Source: a virus | Virus record (IMG/VR): IMGVR_UViG_3300043465_000140 | Location: 1 to 43,471 of that record | Direction: 5' to 3' (one strand) | Length of the DNA stretch: 43,471 nt | Part shown: positions 31,030-38,511 of the stretch, in pieces | Layout of the letters: each line of letters opens with the position of its first letter | How positions within the stretch are numbered: the first letter of the stretch is position 1 | Notes under the pieces: model-generated | Seen by the model: the letters and a program-made list of their open reading frames with translations, nothing else | Told to the model about the DNA's origin: nothing | The model's database searches: none | Made by a program: the position numbers and the translations under genes

Positions 31030-31532
31030 CAGAACGTCACGCCGACTGGCTTCGGATGGCAAAGAGTTTTGGTGCGGACTACGATACCGCCCAAGACCTT
31101 GTTCAAGATATGTACATAAGGATGTACACCTACGTCAAGGATTTTGAGAAGATTCGCTACGGCGATGAACCAAACACATTCTTCGTTTACATCACCCTTC
31201 GGAACCTGTACCTACGGCAGCAGCAACAGGCGGCCAGATTCATATCGTTAGAAGACTTTGACGACATCGACGAGGTACACGACCTCGAATCGGACTTGGC
31301 CTTTACGGATTTAGCGGAAGCGGTAAAGATGGAGGTGGCCAGATGGGATTGGTACGACAATAAACTGTTCACCCTGTACCACGATAGTAATGTTTCAATG
31401 CGTAAGTTGTCGAGTGACACGAAAATAAGTTTACGGTCAATTTATCATACGCTTAAAAATGGAAGAGAAAGAATTAAGTCCAGTTGTGAAGAAGAGTACC
31501 AAACGTGGTCGAAAGCCAAAAGGTCTCGGTGA
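31005..31532 (+). CDS. Sigma-70 family (ECF-like) factor
   Basis: A 175-residue protein. Region 2 shows AQDLVQDMYIRMYTYV, the hydrophobic and acidic pattern for core RNA polymerase and -10 contacts. Region 4 has a helix-turn-helix (VSMRKLSSDTKISLRSIYHTL) at the C-terminus. It would direct host RNA polymerase to phage promoters. The end of the unit A homologue is at 1-77. The 3' end overlaps the next gene by 74 bases, matching the A layout. Confidence 0.8.
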   Translation: MGELLERLAERHADWLRMAKSFGADYDTAQDLVQDMYIRMYTYVKDFEKIRYGDEPNTFFVYITLRNLYLRQQQQAARFISLEDFDDIDEVHDLESDLAFTDLAEAVKMEVARWDWYDNKLFTLYHDSNVSMRKLSSDTKISLRSIYHTLKNGRERIKSSCEEEYQTWSKAKRSR

Positions 31533-31887
31533 CCGCATCGAGCAGTTTACAGAGGCCACGGGCATCAAGGCGGTAGTCGATTGGTTCAGTGATGCTACTG
31601 GCGTTGACTGCGGTTGCGAAGCCCGTAAGGAGAAGCTCAACAGATTGTTCCCAAGCAAGAATCCGAAATGCTTAGAGCAAAAGGAATACGAATGGCTATC
31701 CGAGTTCTATTTGCGATACAGGTCTTCAATGAGTGCAGACGACCAAAAGCAAATTGCTAAGATTCATTCACGAGTCTTTAACCACGTCTATCACGTTCCG
31801 TGCGGTTGCAACCCTAAGCTCTGGGTGCAATGGGTAGAGGAGCTGCGTAGCGTATACAACGAATATGACGGAACGGCAGCTCTTTGA
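31459..31887 (+). CDS. Conserved phage protein with a basic KRGRKPKG N-terminus
   Basis: A 142-residue homologue of the unit A product at 13-432. Shared motifs are RGRKPKGLGD, ATGIK, DCGCEARKEKLN, LFPSK and KIHSRVF/KIHARTF. The last third shares CGCNPKLW/CTCSPKLW. It overlaps the sigma gene and the next gene. Its role is unknown; strong conservation suggests a core early or accessory function. Confidence 0.85.
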   Translation: MEEKELSPVVKKSTKRGRKPKGLGDRIEQFTEATGIKAVVDWFSDATGVDCGCEARKEKLNRLFPSKNPKCLEQKEYEWLSEFYLRYRSSMSADDQKQIAKIHSRVFNHVYHVPCGCNPKLWVQWVEELRSVYNEYDGTAAL

Positions 31888-32263
31888 GTTCCTGAAGGAA
31901 CGCTTCCTGCCTGACTTAGAAATGAGCGAGGAGCCGATGTCGCATTGGGATTGCTACTCGGCGCAATGGGCATTTGACATCGAGTTGAAGTGCAGGCGCA
32001 CCCATTACGACGAGCTGCTGATTGAGAAGATGAAGTACGACAACCTCCTTGCCCGCTCCGCAAAATTCGAGACCAACCCCATCTACATCAACTCAACCCC
32101 CGTTGGTATTTATGTCTTCCGCTTGGCGACAATCGAAATCAACTGGGAGACAAAGCGAATGCCAGCAACAACCGACTTCGCAAAGACGTACAAGGTGGAT
32201 AAGGTGGTAGGATTCTTAAACGTAAACCAAGCAAAACAAATCTATGCCTTTACCAACCCCTAA
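31865..32263 (+). CDS. Small PD-(D/E)XK-like protein (unit B version)
   Basis: A 132-residue protein in the same slot as the unit A gene at 404-898, but with little similarity. It has FDIELKCRRTHYDELLIEKM, where D-x-E-x-K resembles a nuclease core. It overlaps the preceding gene by 23 bases. The different protein in the same slot suggests replacement by a functional analogue; this is inference. Confidence 0.55.
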   Translation: MTERQLFEFLKERFLPDLEMSEEPMSHWDCYSAQWAFDIELKCRRTHYDELLIEKMKYDNLLARSAKFETNPIYINSTPVGIYVFRLATIEINWETKRMPATTDFAKTYKVDKVVGFLNVNQAKQIYAFTNP

Positions 32264-32384
32264 ATCCAAAGAAGACCAAAAGGAGTTCATCAATCGTTGC
32301 GTAACTGACGACACGATGACAAAAGAATATCCACGGAAAGACCAACGATTAGCGGTATGCTACACTCAATGGAAAAATAAATAG
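32244..32384 (+). CDS. Small conserved phage protein (46 aa)
   Basis: A 46-residue frame, homologous to the 47-residue product at 879-1022. It reads MPLPTPKSKEDQKEF, RCVTDD and QRLAVCYTQWK. The TAG stop lies in the stem of the terminator at 32380-32405. Conservation between units confirms it as a gene. The function is unknown. Confidence 0.8.
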   Translation: MPLPTPKSKEDQKEFINRCVTDDTMTKEYPRKDQRLAVCYTQWKNK

Positions 32385-32405
32385 TCCTTCGGGGCTATTT
32401 TTTTT
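32380..32405 (+). terminator. Rho-independent terminator with TTCG loop
   Basis: Stem AATAGTCC (32380-32387), loop TTCG, stem GGGCTATT (32392-32399) with one G-T pair, then a T run to 32405. It ends the transcript that includes the small gene at 32244 and precedes a promoter. Confidence 0.85.
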
Positions 32406-32413
32406 GACTCAAT

Positions 32414-32443
32414 GTTGTATGTGTTGAAAATTTTATATCTTTG
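32414..32443 (+). promoter_or_regulatory. Bacteroidota-type promoter
   Basis: GTTG at 32414-32417, an 18-base spacer, then TATCTTTG at 32436-32443. It corresponds to the promoter at 1030-1060 in unit A. Transcription would begin near 32450 before ATG 32467. Confidence 0.6.
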
Positions 32444-32466
32444 GTGAACAATTAAACACACACACA

Positions 32467-32592
32467 ATGAAAAACAAACTCATCGACCTGTTCCAAGATG
32501 TCACCGTGTACATCGCTTGGAGTACAATTTTAGGCACTGCTGCCTTTCTTTTGGTTTATTCACCGTTTATTATCATTGCGCTATGCAAGTGA
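32467..32592 (+). CDS. Small single-span membrane protein (41 aa)
   Basis: A 41-residue homologue of the unit A protein at 1374-1502. It begins MKNKLIDLFQDVTVYIAW and continues with one hydrophobic helix (ILGTAAFLLVYSPFIIIALCK). The final codons overlap the start of the next gene, as in unit A. The function is unknown. Confidence 0.7.
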   Translation: MKNKLIDLFQDVTVYIAWSTILGTAAFLLVYSPFIIIALCK

Positions 32593-32855
32593 ATTACACC
32601 GACCTAATGTACGAGGCCGAGAATCAAGGCCTTGCTCCCGAAGATATTGCAGGCGACTATCACGAGGTATTTGCTGCGTGGGCAGGATTCAAGTCCGTAG
32701 AAGATATGATGCGTTGGAAATTAGAGGCGGTTGACTGCTACGGAATGATTGACGTAGACCATTCGCCTTACGCCCCAGATATGGTTCCCGACTTCAACTG
32801 GGAGCCTTTGTACGAACGAGCAGCCGAGCAAGATTTTAACTACTTACACTTTTAA
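32583..32855 (+). CDS. Conserved small acidic phage protein (90 aa)
   Basis: A 90-residue homologue of the unit A product at 1493-1765, starting from ATG 32583 (MQVNYTDLMYEAE). The same length and motifs (EDIAGDYHEVFAAWAGFKSV, NWEPLY) are shared. Between the two units many codons differ at silent positions. The function is unknown. Confidence 0.85.
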   Translation: MQVNYTDLMYEAENQGLAPEDIAGDYHEVFAAWAGFKSVEDMMRWKLEAVDCYGMIDVDHSPYAPDMVPDFNWEPLYERAAEQDFNYLHF

Positions 32856-32857
32856 AA

Positions 32858-33019
32858 ATGACAACAGTTGAATATATGTACCTCCTTGTAAAGGAGTACG
32901 GTCTGGACATCCCTAAAGAGGAAATGGACAAGGCAATTAACTTCGAGTCAATGCGTATGGATATTGCATTTAACAAAGCTACTGTGGAAGCACACGAGCA
33001 ACTAAGAAAGATGCTATGA
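32858..33019 (+). CDS. Small protein before the methyltransferase (53 aa)
   Basis: A 53-residue frame from ATG 32858 (MTTVEYMYLLVKEYG) to TGA 33017-33019, overlapping the next ATG. It is helical with an acidic centre and ends VEAHEQLRKML. It replaces the zinc-ribbon-like gene of unit A. The function is unknown. Confidence 0.6.
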   Translation: MTTVEYMYLLVKEYGLDIPKEEMDKAINFESMRMDIAFNKATVEAHEQLRKML

Positions 33020-34416
33020 AGATTAACCACCTTGACCTATTTAGTGGTATTGGCGGTTTCCACTTGGGATTCGAGCGAGCAGGATTCAAGATAAAATCCT
33101 ACTTCTCGGAGATTGACAAACACGCTATCGCAGTTTACAAACACAAATTTAAAGACGCAACTTATGTCGGTTCAGTCACAGATGTTCGAGGAGAAGACCT
33201 TCCACGAATTGACCTTATCACCTTTGGAAGTCCTTGCCAAGATTTCAGCCTTGCTGGAAAGCGTGCGGGGATGGGAGGAGACCGAAGCAGCCTTATCCTT
33301 GAAGCAATTCGACTTGTGCGGGAATGCCGACCAAGAGTTTTTATCTGGGAAAATGTTAAAGGGGCATTCAGTTCAAACTCTGGCGAAGACTTTGCGGCAA
33401 TCATCCAAGAGTTTGCCGACATTGGGGGCTATCGACTTGAATGGCAATTGCTTAATACATCGTGGTTTCTACCCCAAAATAGAGAGCGGATATACCTTGT
33501 CGGATATTCTACAACCCCAAAGCGAGGTTGGAGAGGAGTTTTTCCTATCAGAGAAAGCGGTGAGCAAACTAATTTAAGGGGCATAAATTTAATAGCTACG
33601 TCTGAAAATGATGTGCAATCAAGGAGGGTATATGGCTCCGATGGAATAGCCAGAACTCTAACTTCGGGAGATTACAAATCACCAATGAGGGTTGAGGTAA
33701 AGCAAATAGGAACCCGCCTTGATTCTGGAGGCAAGCAACCATACCAACAGGACAGGATTTACGATTCAATAGGCCACGCCCCTGCGCTAAACGCAGGCAA
33801 GAGTGATTTGATTGTTGCTATGCGTGGAAGGTATAATGAAGACGGAAGTACAAGTCAACGACTTGAGTTAAATACTTCGGGTAAATCAAATACGCTTACC
33901 GTAGTCCAAAAAGACAATATGGTTATTCAACCAATGATTGGTATTGGTATTTACGGCAATAATAAAGAAAATCAATATCAAAAAAAGATTACAAGAGCTC
34001 TTGCTCTCAAGGCTTCCAATCAAACTAATCCAAGGAGCGGGGGAACGACTCTAATTGGAATCCAGCCTAACTACGATAGCAAAGCTCTAAATGAGACTAT
34101 TGAAAATAGCAACCTTATAGAAGGAGAACCGCAGGCACTTGACTTGTACAATCGTTTAGCAAGAGACGAATCCCCAACACTAACCGAACCTCACCACAAT
34201 TCTCTACGGATGTTTGACGGCTATCGCATCAGACGTCTCACCCCTATTGAGTGCGAACGCTTGCAGGGATTCCCTGATGACCACACCTCCTTTGGCAATT
34301 ACGATGGAGAGGTGAAGCCAGTAAGCAACACCCAACGCTACAAGCAATGCGGAAATGCGGTGACTGTGAATGTCGTGGAAGCCGTAGCAAAAAAATGTAT
34401 ACCTTTATTCAAATGA
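33016..34416 (+). CDS. DNA (cytosine-5) methyltransferase
   Basis: A 466-residue C5 methyltransferase. Motif I is LDLFSGIGGFHLGF (AdoMet binding), motif IV GSPCQDF with catalytic C74, motif VI ENV at 112-114, motif VIII QNRERIYLVGY at 154-164, and motif X QCGNAVTV at the C-terminus. The region between VIII and IX (about 170-400), the target-recognition domain, is unusually long and shows imperfect repeats. ATG 33016 overlaps the preceding stop. It would mark cytosines in phage DNA. Unit A has no copy in the window. The DNA in the central part is richer in A and T than the flanks. Confidence 0.9.
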   Translation: MKINHLDLFSGIGGFHLGFERAGFKIKSYFSEIDKHAIAVYKHKFKDATYVGSVTDVRGEDLPRIDLITFGSPCQDFSLAGKRAGMGGDRSSLILEAIRLVRECRPRVFIWENVKGAFSSNSGEDFAAIIQEFADIGGYRLEWQLLNTSWFLPQNRERIYLVGYSTTPKRGWRGVFPIRESGEQTNLRGINLIATSENDVQSRRVYGSDGIARTLTSGDYKSPMRVEVKQIGTRLDSGGKQPYQQDRIYDSIGHAPALNAGKSDLIVAMRGRYNEDGSTSQRLELNTSGKSNTLTVVQKDNMVIQPMIGIGIYGNNKENQYQKKITRALALKASNQTNPRSGGTTLIGIQPNYDSKALNETIENSNLIEGEPQALDLYNRLARDESPTLTEPHHNSLRMFDGYRIRRLTPIECERLQGFPDDHTSFGNYDGEVKPVSNTQRYKQCGNAVTVNVVEAVAKKCIPLFK

Positions 34417-35192
34417 AAATAATTGAACTATTAGACGGAAGCACTTGGGATAAGGCAACCGTAATTGAAAAGATGATGGATGACTCGTTTTACTACGGGT
34501 ATCTTTCAAAAGCCGCACTGTCTTCTTCGGCTTGTAAACTATTGCTCCAGTCACCAAAGACGTACCACTACGTCACTAAATACGGACAAGATGAATCCGA
34601 TGCCTTCTCCGTTGGTCGACTGGTTCACCTGATGGCTCTGGAGCCGCATAGGATTGAAGAGTATGACATTATAGATGTTCAGAGCAAGAACACGAATATG
34701 TGGAAGGAGGCCAAAGCAAAAGGCGGACAAATCATTACCAAGAAGGAATACAACGAGGCCAGACGCATCGCAGATGCCCTGATACGCAACGAGCAAGTCC
34801 TCGGATATATTCAGGGATGTAACTTCGAGGTTCCCGCTATTGGAATGATAGACGGTATTCCTTTCAGGGGTAAGGCCGACATCCTCGGGGATGGATTCAT
34901 TGCCGACCTCAAGACCACTACCGACCTGCGGGCATTTCCTTACTCGGCTAAGAAGTACGGCTACGACTTGCAGGCGTATATCTACACACGTCTCTTTGGT
35001 GTGCCGATTGATAAGTTTATATTTATCGCAATCGACAAGGCGAGTCTTGACGTGGGCATTTACACAGTTAGCCCTGCGTTTATTGAAGAAGGCGAAAAGA
35101 AGTTGCAAGAGGCGATTTCAATATACAAGGAGTTCTTTATGGGCGTGGAGGAGCCAGAGCTGGATAACTACACAATCATTGGGCAACTATGA
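34413..35192 (+). CDS. PD-(D/E)XK exonuclease, RecB/Cas4-like family
   Basis: A 259-residue homologue of the unit A product at 1956-2735, from ATG 34413 (MKIIELLDGSTWD). It has the same length and shares FRGKADILGDG and ADLKTTTDL motifs with the catalytic Asp and Lys, plus YDLQAYIYTRL. ATG overlaps the stop of the methyltransferase. It is a likely end-processing nuclease for phage recombination. Confidence 0.85.
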   Translation: MKIIELLDGSTWDKATVIEKMMDDSFYYGYLSKAALSSSACKLLLQSPKTYHYVTKYGQDESDAFSVGRLVHLMALEPHRIEEYDIIDVQSKNTNMWKEAKAKGGQIITKKEYNEARRIADALIRNEQVLGYIQGCNFEVPAIGMIDGIPFRGKADILGDGFIADLKTTTDLRAFPYSAKKYGYDLQAYIYTRLFGVPIDKFIFIAIDKASLDVGIYTVSPAFIEEGEKKLQEAISIYKEFFMGVEEPELDNYTIIGQL

Positions 35193-35344
35193 CCGACATA
35201 ACCAAATGCACAGGCAGGGGATGCGACCTTCGGGAGACTTGCTACCGATTCACGGCTACCGCTGGAATGCTTCAGTCCTACTTTATGACCTCGCCTATTA
35301 AAAACGGTGAATGCGAAATGTATTGGGACACCAACGAGAAATGA
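35189..35344 (+). CDS. Conserved Cys-rich small phage protein (51 aa)
   Basis: A 51-residue homologue of the unit A product at 2966-3166 (CTGRGC, ETCYRF, TSPIKNGECEMYW). It is shorter because it lacks A's charged C-terminal extension. The overlap with neighbouring genes is 4 bases on each side. Possible metal-binding; function unknown. Confidence 0.8.
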   Translation: MTDITKCTGRGCDLRETCYRFTATAGMLQSYFMTSPIKNGECEMYWDTNEK

Positions 35345-35490
35345 AAGCACACATCCAAGAGCTAATCGCTTGCTATAAGACGTTAGACGAAATCACGGCT
35401 ATAATTGAATCGGACAATAGCGGGTTATCGCCAGAGCAGCGATTGAGTGAGATTGAAGTCACAATAAAAAACTTATTTCAAAACCTTTAA
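35341..35490 (+). CDS. Small helical protein (49 aa)
   Basis: A 49-residue frame from ATG 35341 (MKAHIQELIACYKTLDEIT) to TAA 35488-35490. It appears to be a helical hairpin ending RLSEIEVTIKNLFQNL. It has no counterpart in unit A (the slot there holds the product at 3163-3324). The function is unknown. Confidence 0.6.
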   Translation: MKAHIQELIACYKTLDEITAIIESDNSGLSPEQRLSEIEVTIKNLFQNL

Positions 35491-35502
35491 CACCAACGAG
35501 AT

Positions 35503-35727
35503 ATGAAGGCAACAATCGAATACAACCTGCCAGACGACCAAATAGAATTTGACTTGGCAACATCCGCTTCTAAAATGCACTCGGTGCTTTGGGACTTAGA
35601 CCAATGGTTACGAGGTAAAACAAAGTACGCACCAGACGAAACCTCGGAAGGTGAATTGAAAGCGTACTACGCCTGTCGTGAACAACTGCGTGAGTTGATG
35701 TCGGACAATAACCTAAACCTTGATTGA
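35503..35727 (+). CDS. Highly conserved small phage protein (74 aa)
   Basis: A 74-residue protein differing from the unit A homologue (3321-3545) at six positions: N/T, A/S, M/L, S/G, G/E and F/L. The DNA differs much more, mainly at third codon positions. Constraint on the protein is therefore strong. The function is unknown. The gap that follows contains two tandem repeats. Confidence 0.85.
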   Translation: MKATIEYNLPDDQIEFDLATSASKMHSVLWDLDQWLRGKTKYAPDETSEGELKAYYACREQLRELMSDNNLNLD

Positions 35728-35766
35728 TAAACCCACCACTAAGTGCTACTTGACGCCTTAACGATG

Positions 35767-35803
35767 TCACTTTACACTTTGTGACCATTTCACTTTACAC
35801 TTT
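35767..35803 (+). repeat. Two direct repeats of TCACTTTACACTTT
   Basis: TCACTTTACACTTT at 35767-35780 and 35790-35803, a 23-base period, separated by GTGACCATT. They lie directly before the ATG at 35804. The unit A counterpart junction has no gap. They may be an operator or a remnant of an insertion. Confidence 0.7.
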
Positions 35804-35944
35804 ATGAGCTGCGCTAATTACACATACGTTGAAGACGAGGAGGAGAAACGCCTCCGCATTATTATTCGTAACGGAAATTCTGGAGAACATTATGAAGAAT
35901 CACACGAAGGTTTACCTGAAGGCAATGGGGTTAAACCCTGTTGA
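35804..35944 (+). CDS. Small phage protein, unknown (46 aa)
   Basis: A 46-residue product from ATG 35804 (MSCANYTYVEDEEEKRLRIII), ending EGNGVKPC. The N-terminal MSC and a GEHYEESH segment resemble the unit A product at 3545-3793. It overlaps the HNH gene by 53 bases, which is unusually long. Either it is a shortened homologue, or a remnant of one. Confidence 0.45.
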   Translation: MSCANYTYVEDEEEKRLRIIIRNGNSGEHYEESHEGLPEGNGVKPC

Positions 35945-36146
35945 GTTCATTCCTTGCGAGGTTTGCAACAGGCGAGCCGTAGACATTCACCATATCGAAC
36001 CGAGGGGTATGGGTGGGAGCAAGACCCGAGACGTGATAGAGAACCTAATGGCCTTGTGCCGTGAGTGCCACCACGAAGCCGACTTTGGCGTTGAACTGTC
36101 TAAGGACTTCTTGAAGGCCGTACATTTAAAGAAAATACCTCAATGA
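35892..36146 (+). CDS. HNH endonuclease
   Basis: An 84-residue homologue of the unit A HNH protein at 3777-4040. It has CEVCNRRAVDIHHIEPRGMG, Asn in VIENLMALC, and CRECHHEADFG. ATG 35892 gives MKNHTKVYLKAMG. As in unit A, it lies a few genes before terminase and probably works with it in packaging. The next gene starts within 4 bases of its stop. Confidence 0.9.
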   Translation: MKNHTKVYLKAMGLNPVEFIPCEVCNRRAVDIHHIEPRGMGGSKTRDVIENLMALCRECHHEADFGVELSKDFLKAVHLKKIPQ

Positions 36147-36679
36147 TTCATATCGTAACCCCTTGCTCACGTCCTGAGAACCTCGAACACCTGCGGGAGA
36201 CAATTCCTGCTGGTTGTACTTGGACGGTGTTTATGGACTATTCCACAAGCAAGAAAGACGTTCCAAAGGGCGTAAAGGTTATACGGTCTAACCTTGGTGG
36301 TGCTTGGGGCAACCCGCTTCGTAATCTGGCCCTTGACTACCTGCAAGCATCAGCAAGCGATAACGACTATGTCTACTTCTTAGACGACGACAATATCATT
36401 CATCCTAAATGGTTCGAAGCCGTCAAGGATAGTACCGAGGACTTTATCAACTGGGCGCAATGCTTCAGGAACGGAGACCCACGTCTCCACGCTACTGACT
36501 CACCTCGAGTTGGTAACATCGATACCGCATCTTATATGGTTCGCCTTGGGTTTATGGGGAAAGCAAGATTCGAATATAAATACGAAGCCGACGGATTATT
36601 CGCTCAATCCCTAATGGCAGGCAACCCAAAGATTAAGACGCATCAGGAGTATCTTTGTTACTACAATTACCTACGATGA
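36143..36679 (+). CDS. GT-A fold glycosyltransferase (family 2-like)
   Basis: A 178-residue homologue of the unit A protein at 4212-4748, the same length. It shares MIHIVTPCSRPE, NPLRNLALDYL, YFLDDDNIIHP and GNIDTAS. The DDD is the probable metal site. In unit B the next gene is a GT-B type glycosyltransferase rather than the ParB-like protein. The acceptor is unknown; a DNA or tail target is possible. Confidence 0.8.
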   Translation: MIHIVTPCSRPENLEHLRETIPAGCTWTVFMDYSTSKKDVPKGVKVIRSNLGGAWGNPLRNLALDYLQASASDNDYVYFLDDDNIIHPKWFEAVKDSTEDFINWAQCFRNGDPRLHATDSPRVGNIDTASYMVRLGFMGKARFEYKYEADGLFAQSLMAGNPKIKTHQEYLCYYNYLR

Positions 36680-37641
36680 AGCCAAGCATCCTTTGCATCG
36701 GAGACGAGAACTCTGGCGTTGTTTACCACCGAATCTACAAGCCCCTATCCCTACTAAAGGAGAAGGGGCTTATTGATTTCCAGATTATCAACTACAAGCA
36801 GGAAATCCAACCCGACAACTGGGAAGGCATTACGCACGTTATCTTTTCCAGAGCTGTTCCTTTTTCTGGCGAGTCGTTCGCTAACTTCTTTGCCATCTGC
36901 AAGCAATCAGGTAAAAAGGTTATCATCGACAACGACGACTGGTGGCACTTGGCCTTAGACCACCCATCTAAAATCACATACGACAAAGCAGGACTTGAAC
37001 ACCGTATACGCAACTCGATGTACTTCGCAGATGAGGTATGGACAACCCAGAAGTACTTGGCCGACAAGATTCGAAAGATTAACAAGAATGTCGTAATAAT
37101 TCCAAACGGCCTTGACCCATCAGACCCGCAATGGCAAATCACCCGAGAGCCATCGGAAGAGATGCGCTTCGGTTACGTTGCGGGCATTAGCCACCTGCCA
37201 GACTTACTGCAAAACAATATCGACCTATCAACTGTTGAATCCTACGTTGCTGATATTGGCGGCTACGTTGAAGCGAGCCGAGCAAGATACAAACTCCAAA
37301 CAATGCCTCCGAATGAATACGGGGCGATGTACCAAGCCTTTGACGTAGCCCTTGCTCCACTTATCCCAAGTGAGTTTAACCGCTGCAAATCCAATTTAAA
37401 GATGGTAGAGGCAGGATTCGCTGGTTGTGCGTTAATTATTAGTGACGTTGCGCCATACGCCCAACACCTAACAAACAAGAACTGCGTAAAGGTTTCCCAC
37501 AAGGGAGACTGGAACAAAGCCATTCGTGAACTGACAGAAGACAAGGCCTTCGATATTGCTTGGCAACTCCACGCCGATATGATAACGAATTTTAATATAC
37601 ACGACTTTAACGACATTCGTTTAGAACGCTTACTCAAATGA
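36676..37641 (+). CDS. Glycosyltransferase, GT-B type (family 4-like)
   Basis: A 321-residue protein from ATG 36676 (MKPSILCIGDENSG). It is homologous to the unit A product at 8311-9234: shared features include VVYHR, DNDDWWHLALDHP / LDIDDWWNLPHNHS, PNGLDPSDPQW / PNAIDPRREQW and FNRCKSNLKMVEAG. The C-terminal region has the GT-B sugar-donor site pattern. It is in a different position relative to terminase in unit A, showing relocation. Confidence 0.8.
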   Translation: MKPSILCIGDENSGVVYHRIYKPLSLLKEKGLIDFQIINYKQEIQPDNWEGITHVIFSRAVPFSGESFANFFAICKQSGKKVIIDNDDWWHLALDHPSKITYDKAGLEHRIRNSMYFADEVWTTQKYLADKIRKINKNVVIIPNGLDPSDPQWQITREPSEEMRFGYVAGISHLPDLLQNNIDLSTVESYVADIGGYVEASRARYKLQTMPPNEYGAMYQAFDVALAPLIPSEFNRCKSNLKMVEAGFAGCALIISDVAPYAQHLTNKNCVKVSHKGDWNKAIRELTEDKAFDIAWQLHADMITNFNIHDFNDIRLERLLK

Positions 37642-38165
37642 AAAGTTACCAAGAAATAGACGGTTGGTTTAACCACGAAGCAGCATACGACTACCTAATA
37701 GCACAAATGCCAGAGGGAGGTACATTCGTAGAGCTTGGTGCTTGGCTCGGTAAGTCATCGGCCTACCTATGCGACAAAGCAACAGGCAAACAAATCACAA
37801 TCATTGACACTTGGAAAGGTTCGCCAAACGAACTCACCACAACACACGCACTCGCAACACAGGTAGACATATACCAAATGTTCAGGGAGAATATGGGGGA
37901 ACGTAATTACAAATCAATTAAGGCAGCCTCTAAGACCGCCTCAAAGAAGTTTGCAGACGAATCGTTGGACGTTGTCTTTATCGACCTGACGCATACCTAC
38001 GAAGCCGTTAAAGAGGATATTGCCTTATGGCTTCCAAAGGTTAAGAAAGGTGGAATACTTGCAGGAGACGACTACCACGAGAATTGGCCAGGTGTAATTC
38101 AGGCAGTAGATGAGTTGCTATATGGTCGAGCCTTTATTGGCGACTGCTGGATATATCACAAGTGA
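37638..38165 (+). CDS. Class I SAM-dependent methyltransferase (Methyltransf_24-like)
   Basis: A 175-residue protein. Motif I is GTFVELGAWLGKSSAYL (the E-x-G-x-x-x-G-x-S pattern), with VVFIDLTHTYE and ILAGDDYHEN as later strands containing acidic residues. It resembles the Methyltransf_24 type often found next to glycosyltransferases for glycan methylation. ATG overlaps the stop of the GT-B gene by 4 bases. It may methylate a sugar added by the neighbouring enzymes. Unit A has none here. Confidence 0.7.
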   Translation: MKSYQEIDGWFNHEAAYDYLIAQMPEGGTFVELGAWLGKSSAYLCDKATGKQITIIDTWKGSPNELTTTHALATQVDIYQMFRENMGERNYKSIKAASKTASKKFADESLDVVFIDLTHTYEAVKEDIALWLPKVKKGGILAGDDYHENWPGVIQAVDELLYGRAFIGDCWIYHK

Positions 38166-38196
38166 GTTATTTAGAAAAAATCTAAATAGTACAAAA

Positions 38197-38511
38197 ATGG
38201 CAAGAGGAAATCCAAACTTAGTTAAGGGAGTGAGCGGCAACCCATCGGGGCGGCCTGCTGGAATTCCTAACAAGAACACAGGCAAGATTCGAGAAGCATT
38301 CCAAAAGCTAATTGAGGACAACTTGGAGAATATGACCATCTGGTTGAGTGACGTTGCAGCTGAAGACCCAAAGGCAGCACTTGACCTATTGAGCAAGATG
38401 GCTGAGTACACCACGCCTAAGCTCGCAAGAGTCGAAAACAAACACGAGGTCTCCGAAGAGCTAACCCAAATCAAAGTGGAAATTGTCCGTTCTGGAAATC
38501 AAGACAAGTGA
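38197..38511 (+). CDS. Terminase small subunit (GNPSGRP type)
   Basis: A 104-residue protein from ATG 38197 (MARGNPNLVKGVSGNPSGRP). The N-terminal GNP-x-GRP-x-G-x-PNK motif is a known small-terminase or DNA-binding pattern in Bacteroidota phages. The rest is helical. It overlaps the terL gene by 29 bases. It is not homologous to the HTH-type small subunit in unit A, although the large subunits are homologous. Confidence 0.7.
   Translation: MARGNPNLVKGVSGNPSGRPAGIPNKNTGKIREAFQKLIEDNLENMTIWLSDVAAEDPKAALDLLSKMAEYTTPKLARVENKHEVSEELTQIKVEIVRSGNQDK

Noticed and set aside
26946-31500. Idea that 27-31.5 kb is one early region shared by both units through an assembly collapse
   Set aside because: The left edge carries a diverged sigma C-terminus, so unit A has its own early region outside the window. 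A chimera is still possible, but not by this route.
33113-33577. 154-codon + strand frame inside the methyltransferase gene
   Set aside because: The methyltransferase motifs are intact in the other frame, and this frame has no recognisable motif or homologue in unit A.
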